From Vespula vulgaris (taxonomy: Eukaryota; Arthropoda; Insecta; Hymenoptera; Vespidae): a stretch of DNA of 64,000 nucleotides. How positions within the stretch are numbered: the stretch's first letter is position 1; the number at the start of each line of letters is the position of its first letter. Below are positions 50,611 to 62,300 of this stretch, piece by piece. Position numbers and translations under genes: made by a program. The DNA lies in contig NC_066591.1 of assembly GCF_905475345.1 (NCBI RefSeq), positions 2,526,501 to 2,590,500 on the forward strand, in the 5' to 3' direction. The notes under the pieces were generated by a model. The model saw only the letters and a program-made list of their open reading frames with translations. It had not been told where the DNA came from and searched no databases.

Positions 50611-53600
50611 ATACACAAAATGAAAGATTTCTGAGCGTTTCACGTTTGCGTAATTTCTATTTACAGATTGATCGGGATTAACAAATTTAATTTTCACGCC
50701 TATTTACGCTATGCTAGCTAAATAAATAATATATATACGATTGAACTGAATTCTATTCTTAATCGAAGGTTTTGTGAACAATTTCGAAAGTTTTGATACT
50801 GGTTGTTCATCGAACCGACGAATCTTTAGGACACGGCGATCGATCATTAAAAGCATACGATGGCCGAAATCGAACGACGATACGGACGCCCTTTCAAAGT
50901 GACGACCGTGTAGAATGAACAACAAGAAGGCCGGCTGCTACGCCGTTCAAACGCTAATTCCGGCACGCGTGCCGCGAGTCTTCTTTAAACTGTGCGCGAA
51001 ATACACAATGAAAAGCGCGTGTAACGCTCGTGTGGGCAACTTCCATCGATAATTCCGCGAAATTTTTCTTCACGAATTATTACTTATACTCTTATCTCAC
51101 ATTTTTGCACGATAACATTATATTTCCAATGGTTAAAAATATTTTCTTTATAAAATTTATACGTGTTCGTTCATAAATCAAATTATTAAAGAGTAAAAAT
51201 AATATTCTCCAATAAGATTCGTTCGGTGGTTTAAAATTATAATTTAACCGAGACACTTTAAATTTTATCGCGAAAATTTTCTCAAGATTCTATTTTTAAT
51301 AACGTGATATGTCTAATAGATTATATCGAACGCTAGAAGCATTTATTTAAATGAAACAAAGTGCGAACAAATAAGACCTTTCATTAGAGATTTCAAGAGG
51401 CAACAATGAATACAAACATAATCCCCGATCGATTTTGATGCACACGATTTTATTTTAAATACAAATGTTCAAACGAGTAGTCGACTTTTTTACGAACAAG
51501 AATTTTTTACAAAGGAACTTGATTTTCTTTAAGAAACAAAAACAAATCGTGTCAGGAAACGCATTTCTTATTTCTTCGACGATAATTTACGCAGGAAGAA
51601 AAGATGGTTTTCTTCCAAATGTAAACCGACTCCTCGTTTAGATGTTCATCTTTGAAATAAGTCGTTGTTGATAAAAATCGGTCAAGTATTACGCTTGGAT
51701 TCTTTGTTGGCGTAAACCATTATAAAAGCAGGAGTAGTGAGCAGCCTTAAGGAGGCCGCATTAAGCAGAAGCGAGATGATAAAACGGCGTGGCGTCATAA
51801 CCGGCAATAAATGTTTCGTAGCTCGTAAAAGCGTTATTGCCTTGTGTGTTGCGCGTTATAGGCTCGCGCGTTTACCACGCGTACGAAGGGGATGCAAAGA
51901 AGCCGGGCGAAGAGGAGGAGACGGTGGCTTCTCGAAACATAATACTTCATGGAGTATAGGCACGAAAAAGGAAAGGAGCAACGCAAGGTGTAGTCGACTA
52001 CTACTTGAGACTTGCTCCGAAGTAGCAAGAGACTCTCGCGACTCTCCGGTCTTCCGTGTAATTCGAGAAACTATATAATACATCGGCGTCACGCCATTTA
52101 CGTATACTAGCACGATAAATCATATAAGCGATATGCCGTGTGAAAAGTCAGATAGAACGATGAGCAGTCTACTATTACTATTACTACTACTACTACTACT
52201 AGCGTTTTTCTTCTTTTTTTCGTTTTTGTTTATTAAAAAAGAAGCGGAATCTCCTTTCTTGTTTTATTTCATTTATTTATATATTTATTATCTTTTCGAA
52301 AATGCGCGAATTTTCAACTCATCGAAATATCGGTCGATCGTGAAGCATCGGACGTTGCGAGGAATTAATTTTCCTTTGACTTTTTTTTTCCTTTTAATTT
52401 TTTGTTTACACGAACAAAATTAATTTTTATGTCAGGGATAATGTTTTAAGTACCAATTTACTTTGGCAGTAAGCTTTCGTGATACATAGGTAGATATATA
52501 AAAAATAATGCACCCTGTAAGAAGAGTTAATCGTTCGGAAATGTTTCGAAGAAATGTTCAAAATATATTCCGCTTGAGTCTTTTGGTGTCGAGTTACCTT
52601 CGGGGTACGAAAGTTATCAGGCTCGTTATATTCGAATATGTGATATAAGTTTGATGTAAGAAACAGGCACAAGGTATATTCCGAAAAGCTACCAGAGGTA
52701 AGTTTGCTGTATAGCGCGCACACAACGTTACTTTCGAAATTTAGCTTACGAGCGTCTTTCTCTCCCCTACACGTTAATATCGCCCATATAATCTGTCGCC
52801 ATTTCGAATAAATAACCCGCGGTGAGGCTAATAAAATTCGTCGCCTGTTAAATTTTGTCGATCTCTTAAACGTTCTCGTTTCCAGCGAACAGTGTCAAAA
52901 TATTTCCAGGCTGTAAGCTTTCGCGGTGCCATGGGATACTGTCTATATAAAGACACATGGCCAAGGAAGGTGCGTATGCGTCGCTTCATTTGTCTTTATA
53001 TTAACGCCTTGCGCGAGTTTGCAAAAGACTTTTAGCTCTGGTGTCTTCGTTCGGTGCTCTTATATCGATCCGTTCGTTTTTTATGAACTTATCTGGAATT
53101 TTATGAACGGGAAACAACAACGACTAACAATATTTTTTATTTAAGGAATTATATAACTAGTTGAGTAATAATAATTAATCGTTGAAACGAACATTTTTGA
53201 AAATAAGAATAAAAAAATGTTCAAAGTTCAAATTTCTCTTATCATTTTTACACCACGAAGTTTAACACTTTTATAGATATTTAAATAAAAATGCAGAGAG
53301 TTAACCGTTTGGTACATAAAGCGATACCGATGCCCGCACTTTCTTTCGCCCGAGGCCAGGATTGGATGGTGGCTCCCAAGGGGTTAATTTCGTAGCGAAG
53401 GGCGGAAAATATTCACGGTTCCTTAAAATCCGACGAGGCCGTCTCTTACGAGCTTTCTCTAGGGTGGCGTTATGCCAAACGGTCACTCGAAAAATATCAT
53501 ACCTTCCTACCCTTTTTCTTTCGTTTCTTTCTTATCTCCTTCCCCTTGGAAAATATTCTTTAATCCGCGTCAAACTGTCCGACATATTCTCCTATAATCG

Positions 53601-53830
53601 AGAAAATAAATTAAAATTGTAAAATATAGAAGAGGATGTCAAACTATAAATAATCGGGACGACAAATTTTATTTAAATTATTAATGACATAAAAGACTGT
53701 TTATAACCTTTTGATCGACAATAATTAATTAATTTTCTACTAGAAAAAAAAAACAGTTTTATAAAACCAATCGTTTTTAAACGAACATAACCCTTGAAAC
53801 CTTCGCATTATTAATCATTTATTTTTTATT
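43501..53830. other. Last part of giant intron, no gene seen
   Basis: This contains TATC/TC repeats (43590-43675), polypurine and polypyrimidine tracts (46290-46390, 46740-47000, 47255-47305, 47770-47870), a GAAA array, a TAC run (52169-52201) and CpG-richer patches near 45000-45160, 48280-48450, 49495-49745, 51730-52090 and 53330-53480. The open frames crossing these patches (49496-49741, 51737-52078, 53362-53622) have no recognisable product. Confidence 0.5.
46297..46340. repeat. (GAAA)n tetranucleotide repeat
   Basis: A pure GAAA array of 44 bases, continuing as GAAT-type degenerate units and A/G-rich sequence to about 46390. Confidence 0.95.
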
Positions 53831-53839
53831 TATTTACAG

Positions 53840-53942
53840 TCTATAAGATGTACCGTCAATGGCTGTACCTGCGAGTCTTTTACTCCTGGCAAACGTCATC
53901 TTCGTTATTGCGGAAAATGTCATCACGGATGGGTGCCGCACG
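53840..53942 (+). CDS. Internal exon B: basonuclin N-terminal Cys/His motif
   Basis: The exon is 103 bases, entered in phase 0 and left in phase 1, with acceptor TTTACAG and donor GTGAGT (53943-53948). It encodes 34 residues plus one base. The visible pattern is C4-x4-C9-x-C11, then 12 residues, then C24-x2-C27-x-H29-G-W-V-x-H, with CTVNGCTCESFTPGKRH in the first half and HHGWVPH at the end. This matches what I know of the conserved N-terminal segment of vertebrate basonuclins (C-x4-C-x-C-x-C, PGK, C-x2-C-x-H-GWVAH). The last base, G, would start an Ala codon if the following HALDKL-like sequence is conserved. Basonuclins are nuclear C2H2 zinc-finger proteins that regulate transcription; Drosophila disco/disco-r share the finger type. 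The short Cys/His segment probably binds metal, which is inferred from residue spacing. The rest of the gene lies downstream of the window. Confidence 0.88.
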
Positions 53943-54286
53943 GTGAGTTTATTCTAGGAACTTTATTATAATTTTCTTTAAGTACCTTAGACACGTAGAA
54001 ACGTCGAATAAATTTAAGTTATTTTTCTCGAAATTGAAGGATAGGTATTCTGAAAAAGAAACTCTTGTATTTCACTCGAGTCGCGTGCGCACGGTTAAAC
54101 GCAAATTTTCCTACTGTCAGCATACTTCATCCCGCGAGGCCCTCAGGGACGAAATTCAATTTTCCAGCGATGACCAGTGCCATTCATTCCTTCGTCTAAC
54201 TTCGTGGTCGCTACCGGCCCTTCGCTTTTTCTCATATTTTCCTTCTTTCTTTTTCCCATATAGAAACGTATATACATACACACATA

Positions 54287-54289
<3 letters not shown>

Positions 54290-54325
<36 letters not shown>
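54290..54325. repeat. (TA)n microsatellite
   Basis: A pure TA run of about 36 bases, 350 bases downstream of exon B. Confidence 0.93.
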
Positions 54326-54333
<8 letters not shown>

Positions 54334-54520
54334 AGATATAAAAGTATGTACACATAGGATCGCGTATTTTATGCGCTCGTAAGTTTTTAGAATGTATTAG
54401 AAACGATCGAGGCTTGGCTTCTCGATACTCCTCGAACGTGTTCGAAAAGTGTATATACACGTGCGTTATGCACACATACGTCAAAGGACGATCTACCGGG
54501 ACTTGGATAAAGAGAGATAA

Positions 54521-54573
<53 letters not shown>
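54521..54573. repeat. (AG)n microsatellite
   Basis: An AG run of 53 bases with one interruption at 54540. The 224-codon minus-strand frame (54143-54817) reads through this and the TA run and is not a gene. Confidence 0.95.
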
Positions 54574-54580
<7 letters not shown>

Positions 54581-57004
54581 GAGAAAAAGATGAGCGAGAA
54601 AAGGGAGGGAGTTTTCGGCTTGTACCGCGTTTAAAATTCCGCCTGCTTGACCCGCAATAGATTGGACGCGGCAAGGCATGGAATACATATCAATTTCGTG
54701 CCCTGCCTTAGCTCTCTTTTCTTGTCCCACGGGAAAAGCAGTTGCATTTTCCTTTACCCACTTACTCGAACGGTTCGACGTTCTTTTTCTAGAGTCTCCT
54801 CCCTTCTTTCGTAACACCGGTCATCTCCTAGAAAACGTCACGCGTTGCGAGATTCGCGATCGGTCACTCGGATTTTCTTCGTGAATTATTAAACTCTCTT
54901 GATATTGTGTCTCGAATAAAGTATCACATCGAATGTCTTTGATTAATGATCGAATTTTCTCTCTTCTTCTTTTTCCTTCCATTTTTTCTTTTTCTTTTTT
55001 TTTTATAGAAGGTTGATGTCTCCTCGTCTGATGATTGGAATATTTATAATGGAATAGACTATATATTATCTCTCTCTCTTTTTTCTGTCTTTTTCTCTTT
55101 ATATATATATATATATATTATTATTACAAATTAGTTATTCAAAAATTGTAGTTATTTCTGAACTTCGTAATATTTGTTCTTATTGATTTTCTTATGATTA
55201 TTATTGATTATAATTATATATGAAACATATTCAGAGGTATACGTATATCTAATTTGTTTTCGATCTGATCATGATTATTATTTTGTTTTCCATATAGCCT
55301 GGAACTCTGAACGGATTGATCGCGACACGTCGATCCTTCTCAGAAATTTCGACATTCGTCGATCGCCAACGCGATCGTGACTTTTGAAGAACGGTGATTG
55401 TGTGTGTCGACATAGAGAGCTAGTCGCTCTCCTCGCGTCATTCATCAAAATCGTTTGGTAGAAAAGCAACAACGCCTGTAATTGCTCGAAAGTGCCAACG
55501 GTGCTATTTCTCCTTCGTTGTGTCTCGTTGATCGGACGACTTAAATTAGAAATCCCGTCAGGGATCAGTCGCACCAGTCGCTTGCCTTTGTTCAACTCAC
55601 GATATATCCGAGATGTTGAATCGTCGAACAAAAAAGAGACCGAACGCTAGCGATTTTTTGCTCTTTTTTTTTTTATCATCGACAGAGGACGCTTAATCGA
55701 ATTTGCAATTAACGTGGCGCTTATCACATCGTACATAATATCTATTAATATTTTTTTTTTTTAAACGAACATCTTCCACAAGTCATTTATATTTCTGTTC
55801 TCTTTGCTTTTTTTCTTTCTTTTTTTTCTTTTTTTTTTTCTTTTTCTTTTTGAAAGACAAAATTTACAACAGAGTAAGAGATCGCATTTAAATGAACACG
55901 TCGAGTTTCGATATCTTTATAAATTTCGATAGAAACTTGCTCCGTCATGGTTCTTGCTAACGAGCTCGAGTAGAATGGAAACTTTTAGTGGTTTTTTTCC
56001 TCTTTTCTCTTCTTTCTTTTTTACTTTTCTTATTTTCTCTTTTCTTTACTTTTTCTTTTTTCATTTTTTTCTCCTTTTTCTTTATTTTTCTTTTTTCTTT
56101 TCTTTTCTCTTTTTGTAAGCGTACACACGCACCGACACGTTTGAGAGCAAGTTGTGAGCTCGTAAGGAGAATCACGAGTAATACACTGACAAAGGCCTTT
56201 TTAAATTGTAATGAGCTGCCAAAGAGTGAATTATGTGCCGTCCAAGTGCCATCGAGTCCTCAGCGAACCCCATCCTATAAAACCCTACATATATACGTAG
56301 ATACACGTATACGTATATTATATATATATGTATGTATGTATATATATGTGTTTGTGTGTGTAGACGTATCTGGCCTCCCCGTGGCCGCCCAGCCACCCCA
56401 CGTCATGAATATATTTACATTGATCGTCCGTCTCGGCATTTTTCATTTGCCACGTCGTTGTGTCAGTCGGCCAAGTGCGCCTACTATCCCCCGGACACTT
56501 TATTTACATCGCGGGATGGGACGTGCTCGTTTCTTCAAACTTCGTGGACCACTGTCCCGTAACTTTTTCATTGAGCGAAAAAGAGAGAGAGAGAGAGAGC
56601 GAGAGAAAAAAGATTCGCTGTCTTTCAAATATTCGTCACGTAAAATCCCCTAGAGCAGGACAAAAAAAATGATACTTAGGTATATCGTAGAAAAGATTGA
56701 CTGTTCTTTCGTCAGATAGGAAGAAAAAAAACTCTGTTCGACATCCTAACCGAATGACCAATCCACTAGGTAGTATTCCACTGGGAAGCACGTTCATATA
56801 TTATAATACGAACTGTTATTCGCGGTCGTACGATTTCAGAGCTAAAAGATCGAGCGGTGATTTACTAAATGTCACGATCCATCGCTTAAGAAGCGTATAG
56901 TGTTATATGCGCGTATACACTGCAGAAATAAAGAAAGAGAGAAAGAGAGGAGAGACGGAGGTTACCGTTATATAATTGGCGTCGTGGTACACAGAAAGTA
57001 AGAA

Positions 57005-57044
<40 letters not shown>

Positions 57045-57487
57045 CGTTTCTTTTTGTTCATGCGAAACTTTAGATGAGCGTAGAGGATACGCATACTCTG
57101 AATTCCAATATCCTTGCTTATAATATACAGAAAGCAATTTAGCTTGGCTATTGAAGTGAAATTTTCAGAAGTTCGCCTCTGGTAGTTTACGTGCCTGCGA
57201 ACCGGTCATCTATTACCGTGGCTATTCTACGACGATATCCAACTGCTCTACGATATACATCCGTGCCAATTAAATGTTTTTCATTACATGGAATTCGTCT
57301 CGGGAGTAAGTCTCTTTCTATCTTTCCCTATCGGGAGCCTCCTTTATTTCGAAGGGAATAAAAAGGGTACGAACTCGTGCTCGTAAAACGTTATCGATTA
57401 CGTTCCTCTATCGATATTACCAGGTAGCAGCCCTTATTACGAGCTCGTCGCATTCGCGCTTCGCGGCCTTCAGGTGAATCGATTTGC

Positions 57488-57541
57488 CGATCGATTTCGA
57501 TATCGGTCGATCGATCGAGAGATCGATATCGAAATCGATCG
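57488..57541. other. Inverted repeat with 18-bp perfect arms
   Basis: CGATCGATTTCGATATCG (57488-57505) is the exact reverse complement of 57524-57541, with an 18-base spacer made of TCGATCGA words. The arms are built from CGAT/ATCG words, so repeat-driven origin is possible, but the shared TTT/AAA interruption makes the match more specific than a pure ATCG repeat. It could be a cruciform, a hairpin RNA, or clustered DREF-like (ATCGAT-type) sites. Confidence 0.85.
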
Positions 57542-58011
57542 TCTCGTCTGTCGTGTTCGAACGAAAGAGGCTCGATTGGTAATCGAAATCTCTTATCCCA
57601 CGATGAAAGAACACTCCACTCTTATTAATTTAGTAATTTTCAATATAAATCGCGTGTTATTTTATTCCTACTTTCCTCTCCTTTAAGATATACACGTCGA
57701 TTCAAACACAAATATACATACGCGCGCGTACGCACACATAAACATATACAGACAGATTTACTGTACTGTAGTAAAGAGTAGTATCCTCGGGTGTACCGTA
57801 AATTCGGAGATCTTTAAGCACCGTTATAGAAAAGGGGAGGACGGGAGAGAGACGGGTTCATTCAATGCAGGCCACTCTCGATATCGACTAGAAAAACATC
57901 GATTAGGAAAGAATGAGAGCAGGTAGCCGACAATACCCTTGAAATTCGAATTCCACGAGCTGTCTCTCTCGGTAAAGGTGGCTCGTATAGACAAAAATCG
58001 GGAACGGGGTA

Positions 58012-58014
<3 letters not shown>

Positions 58015-58049
<35 letters not shown>
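58015..58049. repeat. (TC)n microsatellite
   Basis: A pure TC run of 35 bases followed by more CT-rich sequence. Confidence 0.95.
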
Positions 58050-58062
<13 letters not shown>

Positions 58063-58089
58063 CTTCTCCTTCTTCGTTCACGTCGAAGA

Positions 58090-58390
58090 GACTACGAGGA
58101 TACCTACGGTGGTGATGGTAGTGAAAGGAACTACGTGGTTACGAACGGTGACAGGGTTGAAACGTAACATCTGCGCCTCCATCTGCGGCGCTCGATCGGG
58201 AAGAGGCAGCTGGAAGTTGAAGGAGGAGGAGAAGGAAAGAGCCCTGAGGCCGAGGAAGACGTCGAACTTTGGCCCAGGTCTCACCGGTGCGTATAATAAA
58301 TCATTAAAAAGGCGTAGCCCGAAGTGACACACTCGCCACGGTGTTCTCAATAAACTCTGGCGAACGCGGGCGCGCGCTCGCCAGAACTCA
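58090..58390. promoter_or_regulatory. GC-richer island with hairpin
   Basis: The sequence is enriched in CpG words and ends in an 8-bp-arm hairpin: TCTGGCGA at 58356-58363 and TCGCCAGA at 58378-58385, with a 14-base GC-rich loop. Open frames on both strands (58109-58327 plus, 58078-58350 minus) have no recognisable product. Regulatory function is inferred. Confidence 0.3.
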
Positions 58391-59151
58391 CATATACAAT
58401 CTAGACTGTAAATTATAAGGAAAGGAACGGTGAGGGTTGATCAGCGCAACCACCATCACCACCCTCGAGCCCTTTGTTTCGCGTTACCGAAAAGCCAGTA
58501 CACGGCCAGTAAAGAAGCACGGCTCGTTCGGCCAATGAGAACGTCGAAAGGAGTCCGAGGTTGTACTCGCTGCGAGGGGTGACTCGCGAGAGCACCCTCC
58601 ATTAAAAAAGGGTCGACTTTGCTTCGTGCGCGCCTTTTATGGACCTTAAACACGAGTCCTGTTTGTTCTAATATGAAACCAATGCTAATGACGATATATC
58701 ACAGAACGTTGCCACCCTCTCCAACTCTCCCCCTCCTTCGTTCGACCGTTCTCAATCGGTCTCTTTCTCTTTCTATTCCTTTCTTCTTTTTCTGTCCTTT
58801 CTCTCATTTCAACCTACGTCCCTGTCAAGCAAGAAACATCACTATGAATCACAAGCTAGATGCTAATGTAACAATTTATCTTGCCCCGACTTTATTAAGA
58901 CTTACTTTTTCTCACCGTACACCAAGGGATCGCGCCTTTCTTCTTTCCTCTCTTTCTCTCTGTCTTCTTATATAGTCGGAACTTTTTGGTTTATATAGAA
59001 AGAGGAAGGGAAAGATCGATGTCGTGCGGTCGATCGAACACCTATGGGCACTGTCGGACGAAGTCTGACAAATTCCTGCGACGGATTACACGCTCGTAAA
59101 TCATCGTCCAGTTCGGACCAAACGGAAGAGAGTGAGAGAAAGAGAGAGGAA

Positions 59152-59155
<4 letters not shown>

Positions 59156-59193
<38 letters not shown>
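59156..59193. repeat. (AG)n microsatellite
   Basis: A pure AG run of about 38 bases with AG-rich flanks. Confidence 0.95.
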
Positions 59194-59200
<7 letters not shown>

Positions 59201-59639
59201 ATAGAGAAACGATTGCATCTCCCGTCGATCCCTTCTTTCTTCGACGCGTTGCATCTCGATCGACGCTATTTCGTTCTCTCTCGATTATTCACGATAATGA
59301 ACAGAAAATTATTCGAATGATCGACACGGTCGATCTTCGAAATTAGAAAAATCTCTTTCCTCACGATAAATAACAAGTAGATCGTTTTATTTTCGAAGAT
59401 AGATCTATCGGATTTATTGTTTCGTTTCGATAAAATTTGTATTTATCGTTCTCGCTATAAATTTGTTTAGGACAAAAATCTAGATTCGTTGATCGCCATT
59501 ACCCGATTGTAAATCTTTACGGAAGCGTTTTTTTCTTTCTTTCTCACCTCCAGTCCTCTTATACCATCGCCACGAGAACATCTTCAGTTTCGTGGCATTT
59601 TCCGAAAGGGTTTAGAAGTCTTAGTTAAGATGGACGAGC

Positions 59640-59910
59640 GAAGAAGCTACGGTTGAAATCGAGCGCAAAGAGGTAAATCGTCGCAGGAGCCATATGTTGG
59701 TCATCATAGCCGAAGCCTGAAACACTTGTCGAAGGCGTAGGGAAAGTGCCGCGAGAGAACAAAAATAACTGGCGTGCTCGGTGCCATATGGACGCGGCCG
59801 CAAGCCAGAATATGTCGTTTCGATAAATCGGGCGCGGGCTGCTACGCGGAGATTTGTCACGCGTGCGGAAATAGAAACGTGTGGGCTAGCGATGGGAGCG
59901 ATACGCTCGC
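59640..59910. promoter_or_regulatory. GC-richer island with GCGGCCGC
   Basis: A CpG-rich patch containing GCGGCCGC at 59794-59801 and several GCGC/CGCG words. Short frames on both strands are unrecognised. It is a candidate regulatory island by composition only. Confidence 0.3.
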
Positions 59911-60186
59911 GCGTATTATTATCTTATTTCGAACAATAAATTTTTATTGCTTAACGGCCAATCAGTGTGAGAAAATATTTTACATTTATGAAACATTTAT
60001 TGTTCGTCGTAATAATTAAAAAGAAAATTTATCGACGCGTTCGCCGATAAAAAAGATGTTCGATATAATAGTGCAAATAATTTGATCGTTCCCATCGCTA
60101 TCTAAGAGAGAGTAAGTGCAAGAGAATGTTCTTTTCGTCTCTCTCTTTCTCTCTTTCTTCCTCTTTCTTATTCTATGAAACGCGTG

Positions 60187-60412
60187 CATCGAACTAGACT
60201 CGCTTGGTGGGCCTCGTCGACGTCGCCGGCGTCGACGTAAACACGAAGGCGCCGCGGCGCTTTACGACGCCTCGGGGTCCCGAGGCGTGTTTAACTTATC
60301 CCGAGACTTTCTGGCATAAGCCATTTTCACTGGCGGCACCTAACGACGACACGCGCGTCAACCCGAGCCGTCGTATACACACTGTGCAACGACGACGTCT
60401 TCCGTAAACCGA
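60187..60412. promoter_or_regulatory. CpG island packed with palindromes
   Basis: This contains two CGTCGACG palindromes (60215-60222, 60230-60237) flanking a GCCGGC centre, the 12-bp palindrome GCGCCGCGGCGC (60249-60260), and a 10-bp-arm hairpin ACGCCTCGGG-GT-CCCGAGGCGT (60267-60288). It stands out from the A+T-rich flanks. A 67-codon frame (60204-60407) is open but unrecognised. It could be a regulatory island, an unannotated promoter or a GC-rich structured element. Confidence 0.4.
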
Positions 60413-60485
60413 CGTCTTCTCTTCTTCTTCTTCTTCTTCTGCTTCTTCTTCTTCTACCTCTTTTTTTCTTTTTTTCTTTTTTTAC

Positions 60486-60496
<11 letters not shown>

Positions 60497-60529
<33 letters not shown>
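60497..60529. repeat. (TC)n microsatellite
   Basis: A pure TC run of 33 bases, preceded by a CTT block (60418-60455). Confidence 0.95.
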
Positions 60530-60536
<7 letters not shown>

Positions 60537-61214
60537 AAGTTCGATGAAAACATATCCTTCTTACATCGCATTCGTTACACCGTAGAATCGAACTTTCTTC
60601 GAATTTCATTCGTCTTGATAAGAAATAATCTATGATTAGATCGACGATCATATATATTACCTTTAATTAAGCCACGTTGACTGTTATTTAATTAAACATA
60701 GATTTTTCAATTTCATCCTTCGGAATATCGTATCGCAAATATATTTACAGTAGGCAATGGTAGCTTTAAAGAGCTTTCATTCGCGATCAATGATCTCGAG
60801 TTTCACGATCGATTAGCGAGTTTGATATCGTTTAGAAATGCGCGGGCGGTACTCGCTCTTTCGAATATGCTCTTCTGTTTGGTACGGATTTACGTTTACG
60901 GCCACTTCATCGAGGCGCGAAACGAGATTCGAAAACGAATCGGCAATACCGATTCTAGTAATGACCGCGTTTTATTGGTTCCTTGGGTAATAAATGAAAA
61001 CGTGCGTGGCACGCGTCTATAACACCTCGTTTCTTGTGTTATCCAACCAATATGATATTCGTATAATCGAAATATGATATTTTATTTTCGTTACAATAAG
61101 AGATCTCTTTTTAAAATATATCTCAAACTATGTACTGTAAGAAAAAAATCGTACGATTAATTATACCTAAGAAAATTAATTTTTAATTACAGCTAAGAGA
61201 AAGAAAAGAATTTC

Positions 61215-61216
<2 letters not shown>

Positions 61217-61261
<45 letters not shown>
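61217..61261. repeat. (AG)n microsatellite
   Basis: A pure AG run of 45 bases. Confidence 0.95.
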
Positions 61262-61264
<3 letters not shown>

Positions 61265-61951
61265 AGAGAAAGGAGAGAATGTAGAAGAGAATGGACGTTG
61301 AAAGGATCGAAGGCAAAATAGTTCATTGTCTCGACCAAACTTTTTTTCTTCTTTTTTTTTTATTTTCTACATTCGACTCGCTTCTAGAGAAGGACAGAAA
61401 GGGAGAAAAAGACGGCTAACCGAGGCGATGATGAATTACTATCATTTATAGTATCTCCTTTAGAAGCAGGCGAGACAATTAGACTCAACATCGATACAAT
61501 GATACGGCGATATACGCGAACGACCGGTTGAAAAGCACGCGCTCTGGAACTCCTTTGAAACAACAATACGCATTCGCACGGCTCACCACGTAGCATAGCC
61601 TCGAGTTAATTAACGTCGGGCTTCGAGCGACACGTGAGCGATGACGACGATCCGACCGGACGATGCCGCCTTCGAAAGTAACAACGTAAATTCTTCTGGC
61701 CATTCTTAAAACTTGATTATTTTAATATCTAGTCACGATCAATAAGGATTAGTTTGAACTTCTCTATTTTTTTGTCACATATAATGACACAGATATATAT
61801 ATATACATTATTCATTTATTATTTTGTTAATATTTGTTCATATTTCAATATTTATTATTTCACTGTTTATTTTTTAATATATTTAAAATTACTATAGTAA
61901 ACCCTCTGTTATAATCATTATAATTTCTCAACTTGTCCCATAGCGTCTGCC

Positions 61952-61992
61952 ATCTATCTATCTATCTATGTATCTATCTATCTATCTATCTC
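61952..61992. repeat. (ATCT)n tetranucleotide repeat
   Basis: About ten ATCT units with one ATGT interruption. Confidence 0.93.
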
Positions 61993-62190
61993 AGTCTCAG
62001 AATCAGGAGAAGACCAAACGATAGGACCCATAGACGGTGCTGGCAATTCTCGAGATTAGGATTAAATATTGATGGCGTCGGCTGATACAGATTAATGTGC
62101 ATTCGTGGCCTTCTCGATCTCCGCTTCGACCTGGCTCAGCGTTATTTGTCTATGTTCGCGTCCGATTTGGAATGGGCTTCATCCTGTAAA

Positions 62191-62300
62191 GAAGAAGAAG
62201 AAGAAGAAGAAGAAGAAGAAGAAGAAGGAGAAGAAGAAGAAGAAGGAGAAAAAGAAGAAGAAGAAGAAGAAGACGAAGAAGACGAAGAAGAAGGAGAGGA
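62191..62300. repeat. (GAA)n trinucleotide block
   Basis: About 110 bases of GAA with GGA, AAA and GAC interruptions. It is a polypurine strand of the triplex-prone GAA type. The Glu, Lys, Ser and Leu runs in its frames are artefacts. Confidence 0.95.

Larger units (their letters stand above)
577..53839 (+). other. Giant intron (~53.3 kb) between exons A and B
   Basis: The intron begins with GTGAGT at 577 and ends with a T-rich tract and TTTACAG at 53833-53839. A branch-point-like TTAAT lies about 30 bases before the acceptor. Exon phases on either side agree (0/0). No further exon with good splice sites and recognisable protein was found inside, although a small alternative exon cannot be excluded by eye. 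The content is A+T-rich sequence with very many microsatellites, one hAT element, several structured inverted repeats and scattered CpG-richer islands. Very long introns are common in developmental transcription-factor genes and often hold enhancers; that role is inferred here. Confidence 0.6.

Noticed and set aside
51737..52078. 113-codon plus-strand frame in a GC-richer patch
   Set aside because: Composition is Arg/Ser-rich without a recognisable motif, and two minus-strand frames overlap it; regulatory sequence is likelier.
54143..54817. 224-codon minus-strand open frame
   Set aside because: It reads through the TA run and AG array (Ile/Tyr and Ser/Leu repeats) with no domain or splice context.
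55988..56653. 221-codon plus-strand open frame
   Set aside because: The first third is a T-rich pyrimidine tract (Phe/Leu/Ser), then a TATG repeat. The middle is unrecognised and the end is an AG run.
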